This document shows positions 45,074 through 51,779 of a stretch of DNA of 64,000 bases, one piece after another. Location: assembly GCF_025263485.1 (NCBI RefSeq), contig NZ_CP079863.1, forward strand, positions 5,890,001-5,954,000, given 5' to 3'. Position numbers and translations under genes: made by a program. Below the pieces are notes generated by a model. It was not told the DNA's origin and ran no database searches. It saw only the letters and a list, made by a program, of their open reading frames with translations. The stretch's first letter is position 1. Each line of letters opens with the position of its first letter. This DNA is from Mycobacterium sp. SMC-2. Lineage in GTDB: Bacteria; Actinomycetota; Actinomycetes; Mycobacteriales; Mycobacteriaceae.

Positions 45074-46416
45074 GTCCGTACGACCCCGTAGTACCTAGCG
45101 ATCCGTATTCGATTCCAGATCCCGACGCCGGCATCGACTTCTTTGACCTCACGCACCTGCTGGCGGTCGGCGCCATGTGGCTCATTGCGGTGATCGGCGT
45201 GGTCGCCGTTTCGCTCGTCGTTTGGAGAGTGCGTTCCCCCGCCACATTTGGGCGTTATGTTGCAACACCAGCATGTCGGGCCCGATGGCTGATCTGGGCA
45301 TCGATCTCCTGGCCACGGGTTGCCAAGGCCTGCGGGTTGTCGACTCCCGAGCACGTCACACGCACGGACGCACAGGGCAAGAGCAGGACGAGGACAGTTT
45401 GGACTCATCCTCGCCTTCTCGGGGTGAGCATGTTCGGCGACTGCCTACGGATGACAGTCCGAACACGGACCGGCCAGACGGTGGACGACCTCGAAAACGC
45501 GGTCCCCGCAATTCGTGACGCTGTCGGGGCGCATTCCGCCCGCTCGACACTGATCGGCCCCGGCACGGTTCGCGTGGAATTCGTTATGAAACAATGCCTT
45601 TCAGAGGCAGAGACCGCTGCATTCCCAACCAGCGTCGAGCCGACGGGCGTCGAGGTCGGCCGGCGTGAGAATGGGTCGGCATGGACTCTGCGCGTCGCCG
45701 GCCTGCACACCCTCACTGTTGGGTGCTCGGGTGCGGGCAAGGGCTCCGTTTTTTGGGGCATTGCAGGCGGATTAGGCCCAGCCATCAAGGCGGGAACCGT
45801 GCGGCTGTTCGCCGTGGATCTCAAGTACGGGATCGAAGTGTCAGTCGGGTCTGCACTATTCAGCGGCATTGCGACGACCGAGGCCAACGCCGCGAGACTG
45901 CTGACCAACTTGGAGGAGCTACTAGACAGCCGCGGTCGCAGGATGGCCGGCCGAGCGCGTTCGCACACACCGAGCACCGCCGAACCGCTCGTCGTGCTGC
46001 TCATCGATGAATTCGCGGGCTTGACCGCATACATGACGGACGCGGCACTGAGGAAGCAAGTTGCGGGCTCACTCTCACGCATCCTGACAAAGGGTAGGGC
46101 TGTAGGCATCGTGGTCGCCGCATTCATGCAGGACCCTCGCAAGGAGATTCTGCCCATGCGCGGGTTGTTCACCCAAACCGTCGCACTGCGGCTGCGCTCA
46201 CGCGACGAAGTCGCCATGGTCTTGGGTGACGGCCTCGCCGACGCCGCCCCCGCGCATCGGATCAACCCAAATGAGCCTGGTACCGGATACGTCATCGCCG
46301 AAGACGGGTCAACGATGCGAGTACGCGCCGACTTCTGGCCCGATTCGCTAATCCGTTCTGTCGCACAAGAATACGGGCCTACAAGCTCAAGTCGCGCTGG
46401 TTCAGCAGAGAACTGA
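45070..46416 (+). CDS. FtsK/SpoIIIE-type DNA translocase TraB/TraSA
   Basis: 448 residues. One or two membrane helices near residue 35 (LLAVGAMWLIAVIGVVAVSL). Walker A VGCSGAGKGSVFW near residue 225, Walker B LVVLLIDEFAGL near 305, RecA-like motif ILTKGRAVGIVVAAFMQDP. Actinomycete TraB proteins pump double-stranded plasmid DNA between cells without a type IV secretion system. A C-terminal winged-helix segment, which recognises the clt locus in known TraB, is not obvious. Confidence 0.9.
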   Translation: MSPYDPVVPSDPYSIPDPDAGIDFFDLTHLLAVGAMWLIAVIGVVAVSLVVWRVRSPATFGRYVATPACRARWLIWASISWPRVAKACGLSTPEHVTRTDAQGKSRTRTVWTHPRLLGVSMFGDCLRMTVRTRTGQTVDDLENAVPAIRDAVGAHSARSTLIGPGTVRVEFVMKQCLSEAETAAFPTSVEPTGVEVGRRENGSAWTLRVAGLHTLTVGCSGAGKGSVFWGIAGGLGPAIKAGTVRLFAVDLKYGIEVSVGSALFSGIATTEANAARLLTNLEELLDSRGRRMAGRARSHTPSTAEPLVVLLIDEFAGLTAYMTDAALRKQVAGSLSRILTKGRAVGIVVAAFMQDPRKEILPMRGLFTQTVALRLRSRDEVAMVLGDGLADAAPAHRINPNEPGTGYVIAEDGSTMRVRADFWPDSLIRSVAQEYGPTSSSRAGSAEN

Positions 46417-46426
46417 GGACATCGGC

Positions 46427-46660
46427 ATGACAACCCTCGGCATCAAAACCAGCGCCACCGCGACAGCGACCTTTCCAGAGCTTCTAACAGCGGAGCAGGT
46501 GGCCGAGCTGCTTGGCGTGTCCGCTGCGACGGTGAGTCGATGGGGCGCATTGCGCGAACACGGCGCAGACGTGGGACCGCCCTGCTACACGCTATCTGAT
46601 CGCGTAAGACGTTGGGACGCAGCTGAAGTCCGCGCATGGCTTCGTAAGGTGCGTCGCTAA
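46427..46660 (+). CDS. xis: Excisionase-like protein of element B
   Basis: 77 residues. FPELLTAEQVAELLGVSAAT followed by VSRWGALREHGAD is a MerR/Xis helix-turn-helix; YTLSDRVRRWDAAEVRAWL is the wing. Its stop is directly followed by the int start (TAA GTG). Confidence 0.85.
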   Translation: MTTLGIKTSATATATFPELLTAEQVAELLGVSAATVSRWGALREHGADVGPPCYTLSDRVRRWDAAEVRAWLRKVRR

Positions 46661-47818
46661 GTGGCCGGATCGGTCCCGCGCGGTATCCGAAAGCGGATCA
46701 ATTCGGCCGGTCTGCCGCGCTATCAAGTGCGCTACCTGGTGCGTGATTCAGACTCCCCGTCGGGATGGGCTGAGACGTCGTCGACGTTCGCCACCTTGCG
46801 AGAAGCGCGGGCATTCAAGGCCGACCGGGATGGCGAAGCGGCGATCGGCGCCAGACGCTTCGACCCCCGACTTGGCCGGGCCAAACTCGCCGCTGTCTGG
46901 ACGCAATACAGCGCGTTGAAACGCCCCGCAGTGTCGCCCAAGACCTGGAGCGGCTACACCCAGCATTGGGAACTACGCATCAGTCCGCGTTTCGGCCACG
47001 TCCCGGTTGATGAAATCAGCCGAAAGGATATACAGCAATTCATCGATTCCATGACCGTCGGTCCCTGGGCCAAACTCGCCACGCTGCGGCTGCTGCGGTC
47101 GATTCTCGACATGGCGCGCGAGGACGGTCGAATCCACAGCAACCCGGCTGACGGGGTGTCATCCGGGCGGATACCCACCCGAGAACGCCACCGCTATCTG
47201 ACCGCCACCGAAGTCGCCGCCCTGGCAGCCGCATGCGGCGACCACGGCGACGTGGTGATCATCCTCGCCTTCACCGGCCTGCGCTGGTCCGAACTCGTCG
47301 GCCTGCGGGTCGGCGACATCGACCTAACTGCGCGTCGGCTCTATGTCCGCCAGGCCGCGCCAGAAGTGGAAGGCCGGATCATCGTCGGGCCGCCAAAAAC
47401 TCGCGCCGCCGCCCGAACCGTCCCACTCCCCCAAATCGTCATCGACGCGCTCAAACCAAGGATCGATAATCGCGCGCCCACAGAACATGCAATCACCTCG
47501 CCAAATGGCGGGTTCCTCAGATCAAACAACTGGCGCCGGCATACCGACTGGAACGAAGCCCTAAAGAAAACCGGACTGGTGCCGCTGACGATTCACGACC
47601 TGCGCCACACCTACGCCAGCCTGGCCCGGGCCTCCGGCGCCGACCTCCGCTACGTCCAGAAGACGATGGGGCACTCGACGCCGACCGTCACCGCGAACAT
47701 CTACAGCGACCTCTATTCAGACGAACTCGACCACGTAGCCACGAATCTCGACCGGCTTCAGGACGTCGCCAAAAACCGGGCGAACGGACAGGAACCGGAC
47801 ACACCGAACCATCCATAG
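46661..47818 (+). CDS. int: Tyrosine integrase of element B
   Basis: 385 residues from a GTG. SAM-like core-binding domain at residues 65-150; catalytic Arg in FTGLRWSELVGLRVGDID, HxxR in IHDLRHTYASLARASGA, GHSTPTVTANIY with His and the nucleophile Tyr. It ends 33 bases before the tRNA-Phe 3' end, its attachment site. Confidence 0.95.
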   Translation: MAGSVPRGIRKRINSAGLPRYQVRYLVRDSDSPSGWAETSSTFATLREARAFKADRDGEAAIGARRFDPRLGRAKLAAVWTQYSALKRPAVSPKTWSGYTQHWELRISPRFGHVPVDEISRKDIQQFIDSMTVGPWAKLATLRLLRSILDMAREDGRIHSNPADGVSSGRIPTRERHRYLTATEVAALAAACGDHGDVVIILAFTGLRWSELVGLRVGDIDLTARRLYVRQAAPEVEGRIIVGPPKTRAAARTVPLPQIVIDALKPRIDNRAPTEHAITSPNGGFLRSNNWRRHTDWNEALKKTGLVPLTIHDLRHTYASLARASGADLRYVQKTMGHSTPTVTANIYSDLYSDELDHVATNLDRLQDVAKNRANGQEPDTPNHP

Positions 47819-47850
47819 AGTGCCATCACCGCGTCCGTGCAGCTCAAGAC

Positions 47851-47896
47851 TGGTGGCCAGGGGCGGGATCGAACCGCCGACCTTCCGCTTTTCAGG
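47851..47896. repeat. att site in tRNA-Phe (right end of element B)
   Basis: 46 bases identical to 28790-28835. It covers the CCA end, acceptor 3' strand, T arm and variable loop up to the anticodon stem, so integration keeps the tRNA intact. Confidence 0.95.
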
Positions 47897-47927
47897 CGGA
47901 CGCTCGTACCGACTGAGCTACCTGGCC
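47851..47927 (-). tRNA. tRNA-Phe (GAA)
   Basis: 77 bases, CCA encoded. Acceptor GGCCAGG pairs with CCTGGCC, anticodon loop CTGAAAA gives GAA, T loop TTCGATC. Site of elements A and B. Confidence 0.97.
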
Positions 47928-47953
47928 GGAAGGCATGAAGTGCCTCGCCGAGT

Positions 47954-48030
47954 TGGCGACCCTGACGGGACTCGAACCCGCGACCTCCGCCGTGACAGGG
48001 CGGCGCGCTAACCAACTGCGCCACAGGGCC
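47954..48030 (-). tRNA. tRNA-Asp (GTC)
   Basis: 77 bases with encoded CCA; anticodon loop CTGTCAC gives GTC; acceptor GGCCCTG/CAGGGTC. Confidence 0.97.
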
Positions 48031-48059
48031 TTGCTGCTGCTCCGCGTCACCGCGTCGCG

Positions 48060-48132
48060 TACCCCCAACGGGATTCGAACCCGTGCTACCGCCGTGAAAG
48101 GGCGGCGTCCTAGGCCACTAGACGATGGGGGC
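48060..48132 (-). tRNA. tRNA-Glu (TTC)
   Basis: 73 bases, CCA not encoded; acceptor GCCCCCA/TGGGGGT; anticodon loop CTTTCAC gives TTC. Confidence 0.95.
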
Positions 48133-48256
48133 CAGAACCGAATCACTCCGGGGTACTCGCAACGAGGTTTCGTTAGGAGCCACGTCAGCTTAGGTCACCG
48201 TGGGCCCAATCCTCAAACGAGCCGCGTTTGGGACCCAAGTATCCTGAATCTCCGCG

Positions 48257-48332
48257 GCCCCTATAGCTCAGTTGGTAGAGCTACGGACTTTTAATCCGCA
48301 GGTCCCAGGTTCGAGTCCTGGTGGGGGCACCA
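48257..48332 (+). tRNA. tRNA-Lys (TTT), prophage attachment gene
   Basis: 76 bases with CCA; acceptor GCCCCTA with TGGGGGC (one mismatch-tolerant pair), anticodon loop CTTTTAA gives TTT. A -10-like TATCCT lies at 48238-48243. Its 3' half overlaps the end of the prophage repressor gene on the other strand. Confidence 0.97.
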
Positions 48333-48613
48333 GCCGCACCGCCGTCGTCACCGTCGCCGGGGAACAGCTCGACTTCGGGCATGAGGTCTTCGGGTCGCAC
48401 TCCTAGCCATGCGGCCGTCACGGCGATGTCGATCGCCGACCATTCCGTCTTGCCTCGGAGTCGATCCGACACTGATCCCTGGCCCACTTCGAGGATCGCG
48501 GCGAGCTGCTTTTGCGTACGGCCGGCGCGCCACATCAACGTGTGCACCCGTTCTCCAATCAAGCTGGTCGCCCGCTTCTTCGGGTCGACCTCGGTAGTAA
48601 CCGTGATGCTCAT
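48281..48613 (-). CDS. Prophage immunity repressor, C-terminus formed by the att/tRNA sequence
   Basis: About 110 residues from the second ATG (48613), which is 7 bases after TATAGT and so probably leaderless; an in-frame ATG is at 48619. Helix-turn-helix: RTQKQLAAILEVGQGSVSDR, LRGKTEWSAIDIAVTAAWLG. The last 17 residues (from AGAPTRTRTWDLRIKSP) are encoded by the complement of tRNA-Lys. In phages with integration-dependent immunity, attP lies in the repressor gene and integration swaps the C-terminus, removing a degradation tag. That fits here. Confidence 0.85.
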   Translation of the reverse strand: MSITVTTEVDPKKRATSLIGERVHTLMWRAGRTQKQLAAILEVGQGSVSDRLRGKTEWSAIDIAVTAAWLGVRPEDLMPEVELFPGDGDDGGAAGAPTRTRTWDLRIKSP

Positions 48614-48636
48614 AGGCATGACTATAGGACATAAAC

Positions 48637-48649
48637 GTCGCTTTGCGAC
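48637..48649. promoter_or_regulatory. Small palindrome in the repressor promoter
   Basis: GTCGC-TTT-GCGAC, just upstream of the repressor -10 (TATAGT on the minus strand, 48621-48626). It overlaps the expected -35 region. Confidence 0.4.
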
Positions 48650-48665
48650 ATGCCGTATGAGAACG

Positions 48666-48724
48666 TTGACACAATATCGGCTAAACCGATACCTTCTAGC
48701 CTATGGATATCGGCTCACCCGATG
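48666..48724 (+). promoter_or_regulatory. Early phage promoter with two repressor operators
   Basis: TTGACA (48666-48671) and TACCTT (48690-48695), 18 apart. TACCTT ends 7 bases before the ATG at 48703, so the mRNA is probably leaderless. Palindrome TATCGGCTAAACCGATA (48675-48691) fills the spacer; a second copy TATCGGCTCACCCGATG (48708-48724) covers the first codons. These are the likely repressor binding sites. Confidence 0.7.
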
Positions 48725-48917
48725 TTAATCGGCCCGACCTTGCCAACCCCAACCCGTTCCTTACCGTCGCCGAAGTAGCAGCCCACTACCGCACCACCGA
48801 CCGCACTGTGCAGCGGTGGATCCGCGAGGAAAGTTGCCTGCGGTCCGCGTCCCGGGCGGCCGTAGCTACCGAATCAATAAGGCCGACGTCGAAGCGTTCG
48901 CCGAGGCCGCGTCGTGA
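48703..48917 (+). pseudogene. Cro/Xis-like helix-turn-helix gene, frameshifted
   Basis: NPFLTVAEVAAHYRTTDRTV followed by QRWIRE is an excisionase/MerR-type helix-turn-helix; its wing (GKLPAVRVPGGRSYRINKAD, VEAFAEAAS) is in the -1 frame. One G added at 48828-48829 would make a single protein of about 71 residues. Diverges from the repressor gene, the place of cro. Confidence 0.75.
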
Positions 48918-49330
48918 GCGGCTCCTACAACTTCCCCGGCCTCGCGTACCTCACGGAGGAGCGTGTGCGCGAGATCGTCCGCGAGGAGCTAGCCGCTCAG
49001 CAAGCCGAACTCGACCATGATCGCCTCCCAGGTGGAGTCATTGATTCCGGGACGTCCTTCGAGTCGCTCGATCCGGTTCTCCAAGGTCTGGACGCAGATG
49101 GAGAACGTCGCCGCGAACTTGCTCACAACTTGGTGGAGTTTCTCGATGGATATATCACCTTCGTCACCACGGACGGAGCGCAGGGACTCAAGCAGATACA
49201 AGACGCTGTGAGTCGCCGGCATCGTCTCCGGAACGTGGTTCAAGAGGGCCCGCATTCCCTGTCGGGCCTCGTCGGGGTGGGAACAGTCAAGATGCTTCTC
49301 CTTCTCTCGGTCTGGACAACCAGAGCGTAG
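48914..49330 (+). CDS. Small early phage protein, 3' limit uncertain
   Basis: The GTG overlaps the stop of the preceding gene (GTGA). The N-terminus GSYNFPGLAYLTEERVREIV, REELAAQQAELDHD looks like a real helical phage protein. After about residue 40 an antisense frame (48989-49255) is equally protein-like in the same codon register, so the coding strand of 49020-49330 is not certain. Confidence 0.5.
   Translation: MSGSYNFPGLAYLTEERVREIVREELAAQQAELDHDRLPGGVIDSGTSFESLDPVLQGLDADGERRRELAHNLVEFLDGYITFVTTDGAQGLKQIQDAVSRRHRLRNVVQEGPHSLSGLVGVGTVKMLLLLSVWTTRA
48989..49255 (-). CDS. Alternative antisense reading frame
   Basis: 88 residues (MRALLNHVPETMPATHSVLY, LLESLRSVRGDEGDISIEKL, HQVVSKFAATFSICVQTLEN) with good helix character. 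No start with a clear ribosome site. It competes with the plus-strand gene for the same DNA; only one is likely to be real beyond 49020. Confidence 0.35.
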   Translation of the reverse strand: MRALLNHVPETMPATHSVLYLLESLRSVRGDEGDISIEKLHQVVSKFAATFSICVQTLENRIERLEGRPGINDSTWEAIMVEFGLLSG

Positions 49331-49336
49331 GAGAAC

Positions 49337-49368
49337 GGCCGGGCCCGGCTGGGAAGTCGGGCCCGGCC
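49337..49368 (+). terminator. Strong hairpin terminator
   Basis: GGCCGGGCCC (49337-49346) pairs perfectly with GGGCCCGGCC (49359-49368) around a 12-base loop. No T-run. It lies directly after the plus-strand stop and could act on both strands. Confidence 0.55.
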
Positions 49369-49387
49369 ACGCCCAAGGCGGTGCGCG

Positions 49388-49558
49388 GTGACCGCCCCCG
49401 TCACGGTCGTCAAGACGTTCTCGGGGATCTGTGACCGCTGCTCGAAACCGTTCCGGACGCCGTCGTTTCCGAATGACTGCCTGTGCCGGGCCTGCCACCT
49501 GGGCGCGCTGTCGCCGGTGGAGCGTGCCCTCGCGCTCGTGAGCGGAGCGGTGTCGTGA
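49388..49558 (+). CDS. 56-residue zinc-ribbon phage protein
   Basis: GTG start; SGICDRCSKPFR and DCLCRACHLGAL give two CxxC pairs for a zinc ribbon. The stop overlaps the next start (GTGA). Function unknown. Confidence 0.65.
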   Translation: MTAPVTVVKTFSGICDRCSKPFRTPSFPNDCLCRACHLGALSPVERALALVSGAVS

Positions 49559-49863
49559 TCAACGCGCTCCGCACGCTCGCCGCCGCTGGCTTCGACGCCC
49601 TCGCGCACATCGCCTATCCGGCCGCTGACGCGATCTGGGAGGAGCGCCGCCGGCGCCCGGACGCCGAGCTGACGTTGCTCGACGAGATGTCTGATCACCT
49701 CGGCGTGATCCGCGCGCAGCTCGAAGACATCCGGAACCTGCTGCAGCAGCAGAACTCGTTGGCGCTCGGCCTGCCGCCGGTCTGCAACTGCAATCCCCCG
49801 GTTCCCGGCTTCCACGTCTGGGACTGCCCCGCAGACCGTTCCCCCAAGCACCCCGCTAAGTAA
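49555..49863 (+). CDS. Hypothetical phage protein
   Basis: About 102 residues from a GTG coupled to the previous stop. Helical, INALRTLAAAGFDALAHIAY, DEMSDHLGVIRAQLEDIRNL, with a Cys/Pro-rich tail (VCNCNPPVPGFHVWDCP). No family is recognised. Confidence 0.65.
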   Translation: MINALRTLAAAGFDALAHIAYPAADAIWEERRRRPDAELTLLDEMSDHLGVIRAQLEDIRNLLQQQNSLALGLPPVCNCNPPVPGFHVWDCPADRSPKHPAK

Positions 49864-49865
49864 GC

Positions 49866-49896
49866 GGCCCGCGCCGGAGGAGAGCCGGCACGGGCC
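49866..49896 (+). terminator. Hairpin between early phage genes
   Basis: GGCCCGCGCCGG pairs with CCGGCACGGGCC with one mismatch, 7-base loop. No T-run. It may attenuate or process the early transcript. Confidence 0.4.
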
Positions 49897-49923
49897 AAAC
49901 CCACGGAAAGGAACCCAATCCCT

Positions 49924-50211
49924 GTGAGTGCACCGATTCTAACCGGCCCCAAACGAATCCTGCGGAAATGGCGGCAACGCCGAGCGGGCGACGACCAAGC
50001 ATTGTTCGACGCCGACATGCACCGCTTCATCGACATGTGTGACCGCATCTACGCCCAACGTGTCGTCACTGGCCACGCCGTTGAAGCGTTCCCGTCGATC
50101 CTGTCGACCACGCTGGACATCGCACTGTTCCTGGTCCGCAGAGACTTCCCGGACCAGGTGGCCGGCGAGCTGGCTGCGTGGCGCGCTGATATCGCAGCGG
50201 CCGCAGCATGA
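49924..50211 (+). CDS. Hypothetical phage protein
   Basis: 95 residues from a GTG behind GAAAGGA. Basic N-terminus (GPKRILRKWRQRRAGDDQAL) and helical body. No family is recognised. Coupled by ATGA to the small membrane protein gene. Confidence 0.65.
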   Translation: MSAPILTGPKRILRKWRQRRAGDDQALFDADMHRFIDMCDRIYAQRVVTGHAVEAFPSILSTTLDIALFLVRRDFPDQVAGELAAWRADIAAAAA

Positions 50212-50300
50212 ACGACTCGTGGCTTGGCCCGTGGGCGTTCTGGGTCGTCGTGTTCGGGCTGATCTTCGGATACGCGCTACTCGGGTCGGTGGCCCGATGA
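50208..50300 (+). CDS. 30-residue membrane peptide
   Basis: MNDSWLGPWAFWVVVFGLIF, one membrane helix, ending GSVAR. Overlaps both neighbours by ATGA, which supports translation. Small phage membrane peptides of this kind are common; function unknown. Confidence 0.55.
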   Translation: MNDSWLGPWAFWVVVFGLIFGYALLGSVAR

Positions 50301-50643
50301 AGAACCTGTTGTACGCGGCGCCCGCGCTGGTGCCGCCGGAGCCGATCGAGATCATCGAGGCGCTCGAGGCCGCCCGGACGCTCGTCGGCCCGCACCTACC
50401 CAAAGGCAACGCCATCGAGCGCATCGGCAACTGGGGATGCTTCTGCATCGTCGCCGCGATCACCGCAGCGTCACGCACCGAGCAGATCCGCGACGCCGCG
50501 CTCGCCTGCGCCCGCTACGCGCTGCCCGGCCGCTTCCACGGCCACAGCATCGTCGAATACAACGACCACCCTCCACCACCGTCGACGACGCCAAGACGTT
50601 GCTGCAGCGGGCCAAGGGGCTCGTCGGGACGGTCGCCGCATGA
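50297..50643 (+). pseudogene. Hypothetical phage protein, frameshifted
   Basis: MKNLLYAAPALVPPEPIEII ... GRFHGHSIVEYNDHP in frame one, then STTVDDAKTLLQRAKGLVGT in the -1 frame. One C added to the run at 50569-50571 joins them (about 115 residues). The helical protein has CFCIVAAITAASR in the middle. No family is recognised. Confidence 0.6.
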
Positions 50644-50789
50644 GCCGCCACGTCCGCCGTCTCTGTCCCGTCTGCTGGACCCGCGTGCACCGCACCCCGG
50701 TCGGGAAGATCGCCGGCCACTTCGACAAAGCCCGTCAGTACTGCCCGGCCAGTTGGGAGACCTACGCCATCACGATCGGAGCGGCATGA
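50640..50789 (+). CDS. 49-residue Cys-containing phage protein
   Basis: MSRHVRRLCPVCWTRVHRTP with a CxxC, a third Cys in ARQYCPASW. Overlaps both neighbours by ATGA. Probably a small zinc-binding protein. Confidence 0.6.
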   Translation: MSRHVRRLCPVCWTRVHRTPVGKIAGHFDKARQYCPASWETYAITIGAA

Positions 50790-51613
50790 GCGCCAAATTC
50801 ACCGGCCCGGTGCGCCGGATCGAGACCGCCGAAGGCCACTACTACAAAGATGCCAATGGCCACCGAATCCCCGGTGTCACAACGATGCTCGGCGACGGCG
50901 TACCTAAACCCGCGCTGATCAACTGGGCGGCCAACGCCACCGCCGAGTACGCCGTCGACAACTGGGATCAGCTGACCGAACTGCAGCCGTCCGCGCGACT
51001 CAAGCAGCTTCAAGGTGCCCGTTACGCGGTCACCGACAAAGCGAAGAAACGCGGCACCGAAGTCCACGGCTACGCCGAGCGGTTGGTGAAAGGCGAACAG
51101 ATCCAAGGAATTCCGGACGAACTCCGCGGCCACGTCGAGGCATACGTCAGGTTCCTCGACAAGTTCGAGGTCGATCCGATCCTCGTCGAAGCCACCATCG
51201 TCTCCTACCGGTACGGCTACGCCGGCACCCTCGACCTCGTCGCCGAGGTCACCCACCAGAAGCAGCGCCGACGGCTGCTGCTGGACGCGAAAACCAACGA
51301 GAAAGGCATCTTCGGCGAAACCGCGTTGCAGCTGGCGGCATACCGCTACGCCGACTTCTACCTCGACACCGACGGCAAAGAACAACCCATGATCGAGGTC
51401 GAAGGCTGCGGCGCAATCCTCATCAGTTCCGATGACGCGCAACTCATTCCTTGCACGAGCGGCCCCGAACAGATGAAGTCCTTCCGGATCGCCGCAGCGA
51501 TGCGGGACATCGTCAACAGCTCCCGCGACCTCGTCGGCGCAGCACTAGAACCCGACGACCCCAACCCATCCACCGCCCGCATCGTCTTCGAGGACGTCGA
51601 TATAGATGCCTGA
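50786..51613 (+). CDS. PD-(D/E)XK exonuclease (RecE/Cas4-like)
   Basis: About 275 residues from the ATG at 50786. YGYAGTLDLVAEV carries the first acid, RLLLDAKTNEKG the D-x-K, ALQLAAYRYADFY the QxxxY helix of the RecB/lambda-exonuclease type. It precedes the RecT-like gene as in mycobacteriophage Che9c RecE/RecT, and would resect double-strand ends for annealing. Confidence 0.85.
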   Translation: MSAKFTGPVRRIETAEGHYYKDANGHRIPGVTTMLGDGVPKPALINWAANATAEYAVDNWDQLTELQPSARLKQLQGARYAVTDKAKKRGTEVHGYAERLVKGEQIQGIPDELRGHVEAYVRFLDKFEVDPILVEATIVSYRYGYAGTLDLVAEVTHQKQRRRLLLDAKTNEKGIFGETALQLAAYRYADFYLDTDGKEQPMIEVEGCGAILISSDDAQLIPCTSGPEQMKSFRIAAAMRDIVNSSRDLVGAALEPDDPNPSTARIVFEDVDIDA

Positions 51614-51779
51614 GATGACCCACCGCATCACCGTTTCTGGATGCGACGACGAAACAACATTCGACATGGCGCTCAGCTTTGACGAAGCGCAGTTGATCGC
51701 CGACGTCGCCAGACGATCAAGAGAAGCAAGCGAATACGGCTGCCAGCCCATCGTACAAATCGAGGAGATCACGAGATGA
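51606..51779 (+). CDS. 57-residue hypothetical phage protein
   Basis: MPEMTHRITVSGCDDETTFD; overlaps the nuclease stop by 8 bases and the RecT-like start by ATGA. Mixed alpha/beta; function unknown. Confidence 0.6.
   Translation: MPEMTHRITVSGCDDETTFDMALSFDEAQLIADVARRSREASEYGCQPIVQIEEITR

Larger units (their letters stand above)
28790..47896. mobile_element. Element B: AICE-type integrative conjugative element
   Basis: Bounded by direct 46-bp repeats, 19,061 bp per unit. It contains an HUH Rep, a Nudix protein, a GntR regulator, an FtsK-type translocase, Xis and Int, the hallmark set of actinomycete ICEs such as pSAM2, which move double-stranded DNA with a single TraB protein. About 10 kb of cargo (P450, MmpL, hydrolase, IS21) lies in the middle. 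Confidence 0.85.

Noticed and set aside
49240..49851. Minus-strand frame of 203 codons
   Set aside because: Opposite three short coupled plus-strand genes with good overlaps; no domain pattern.
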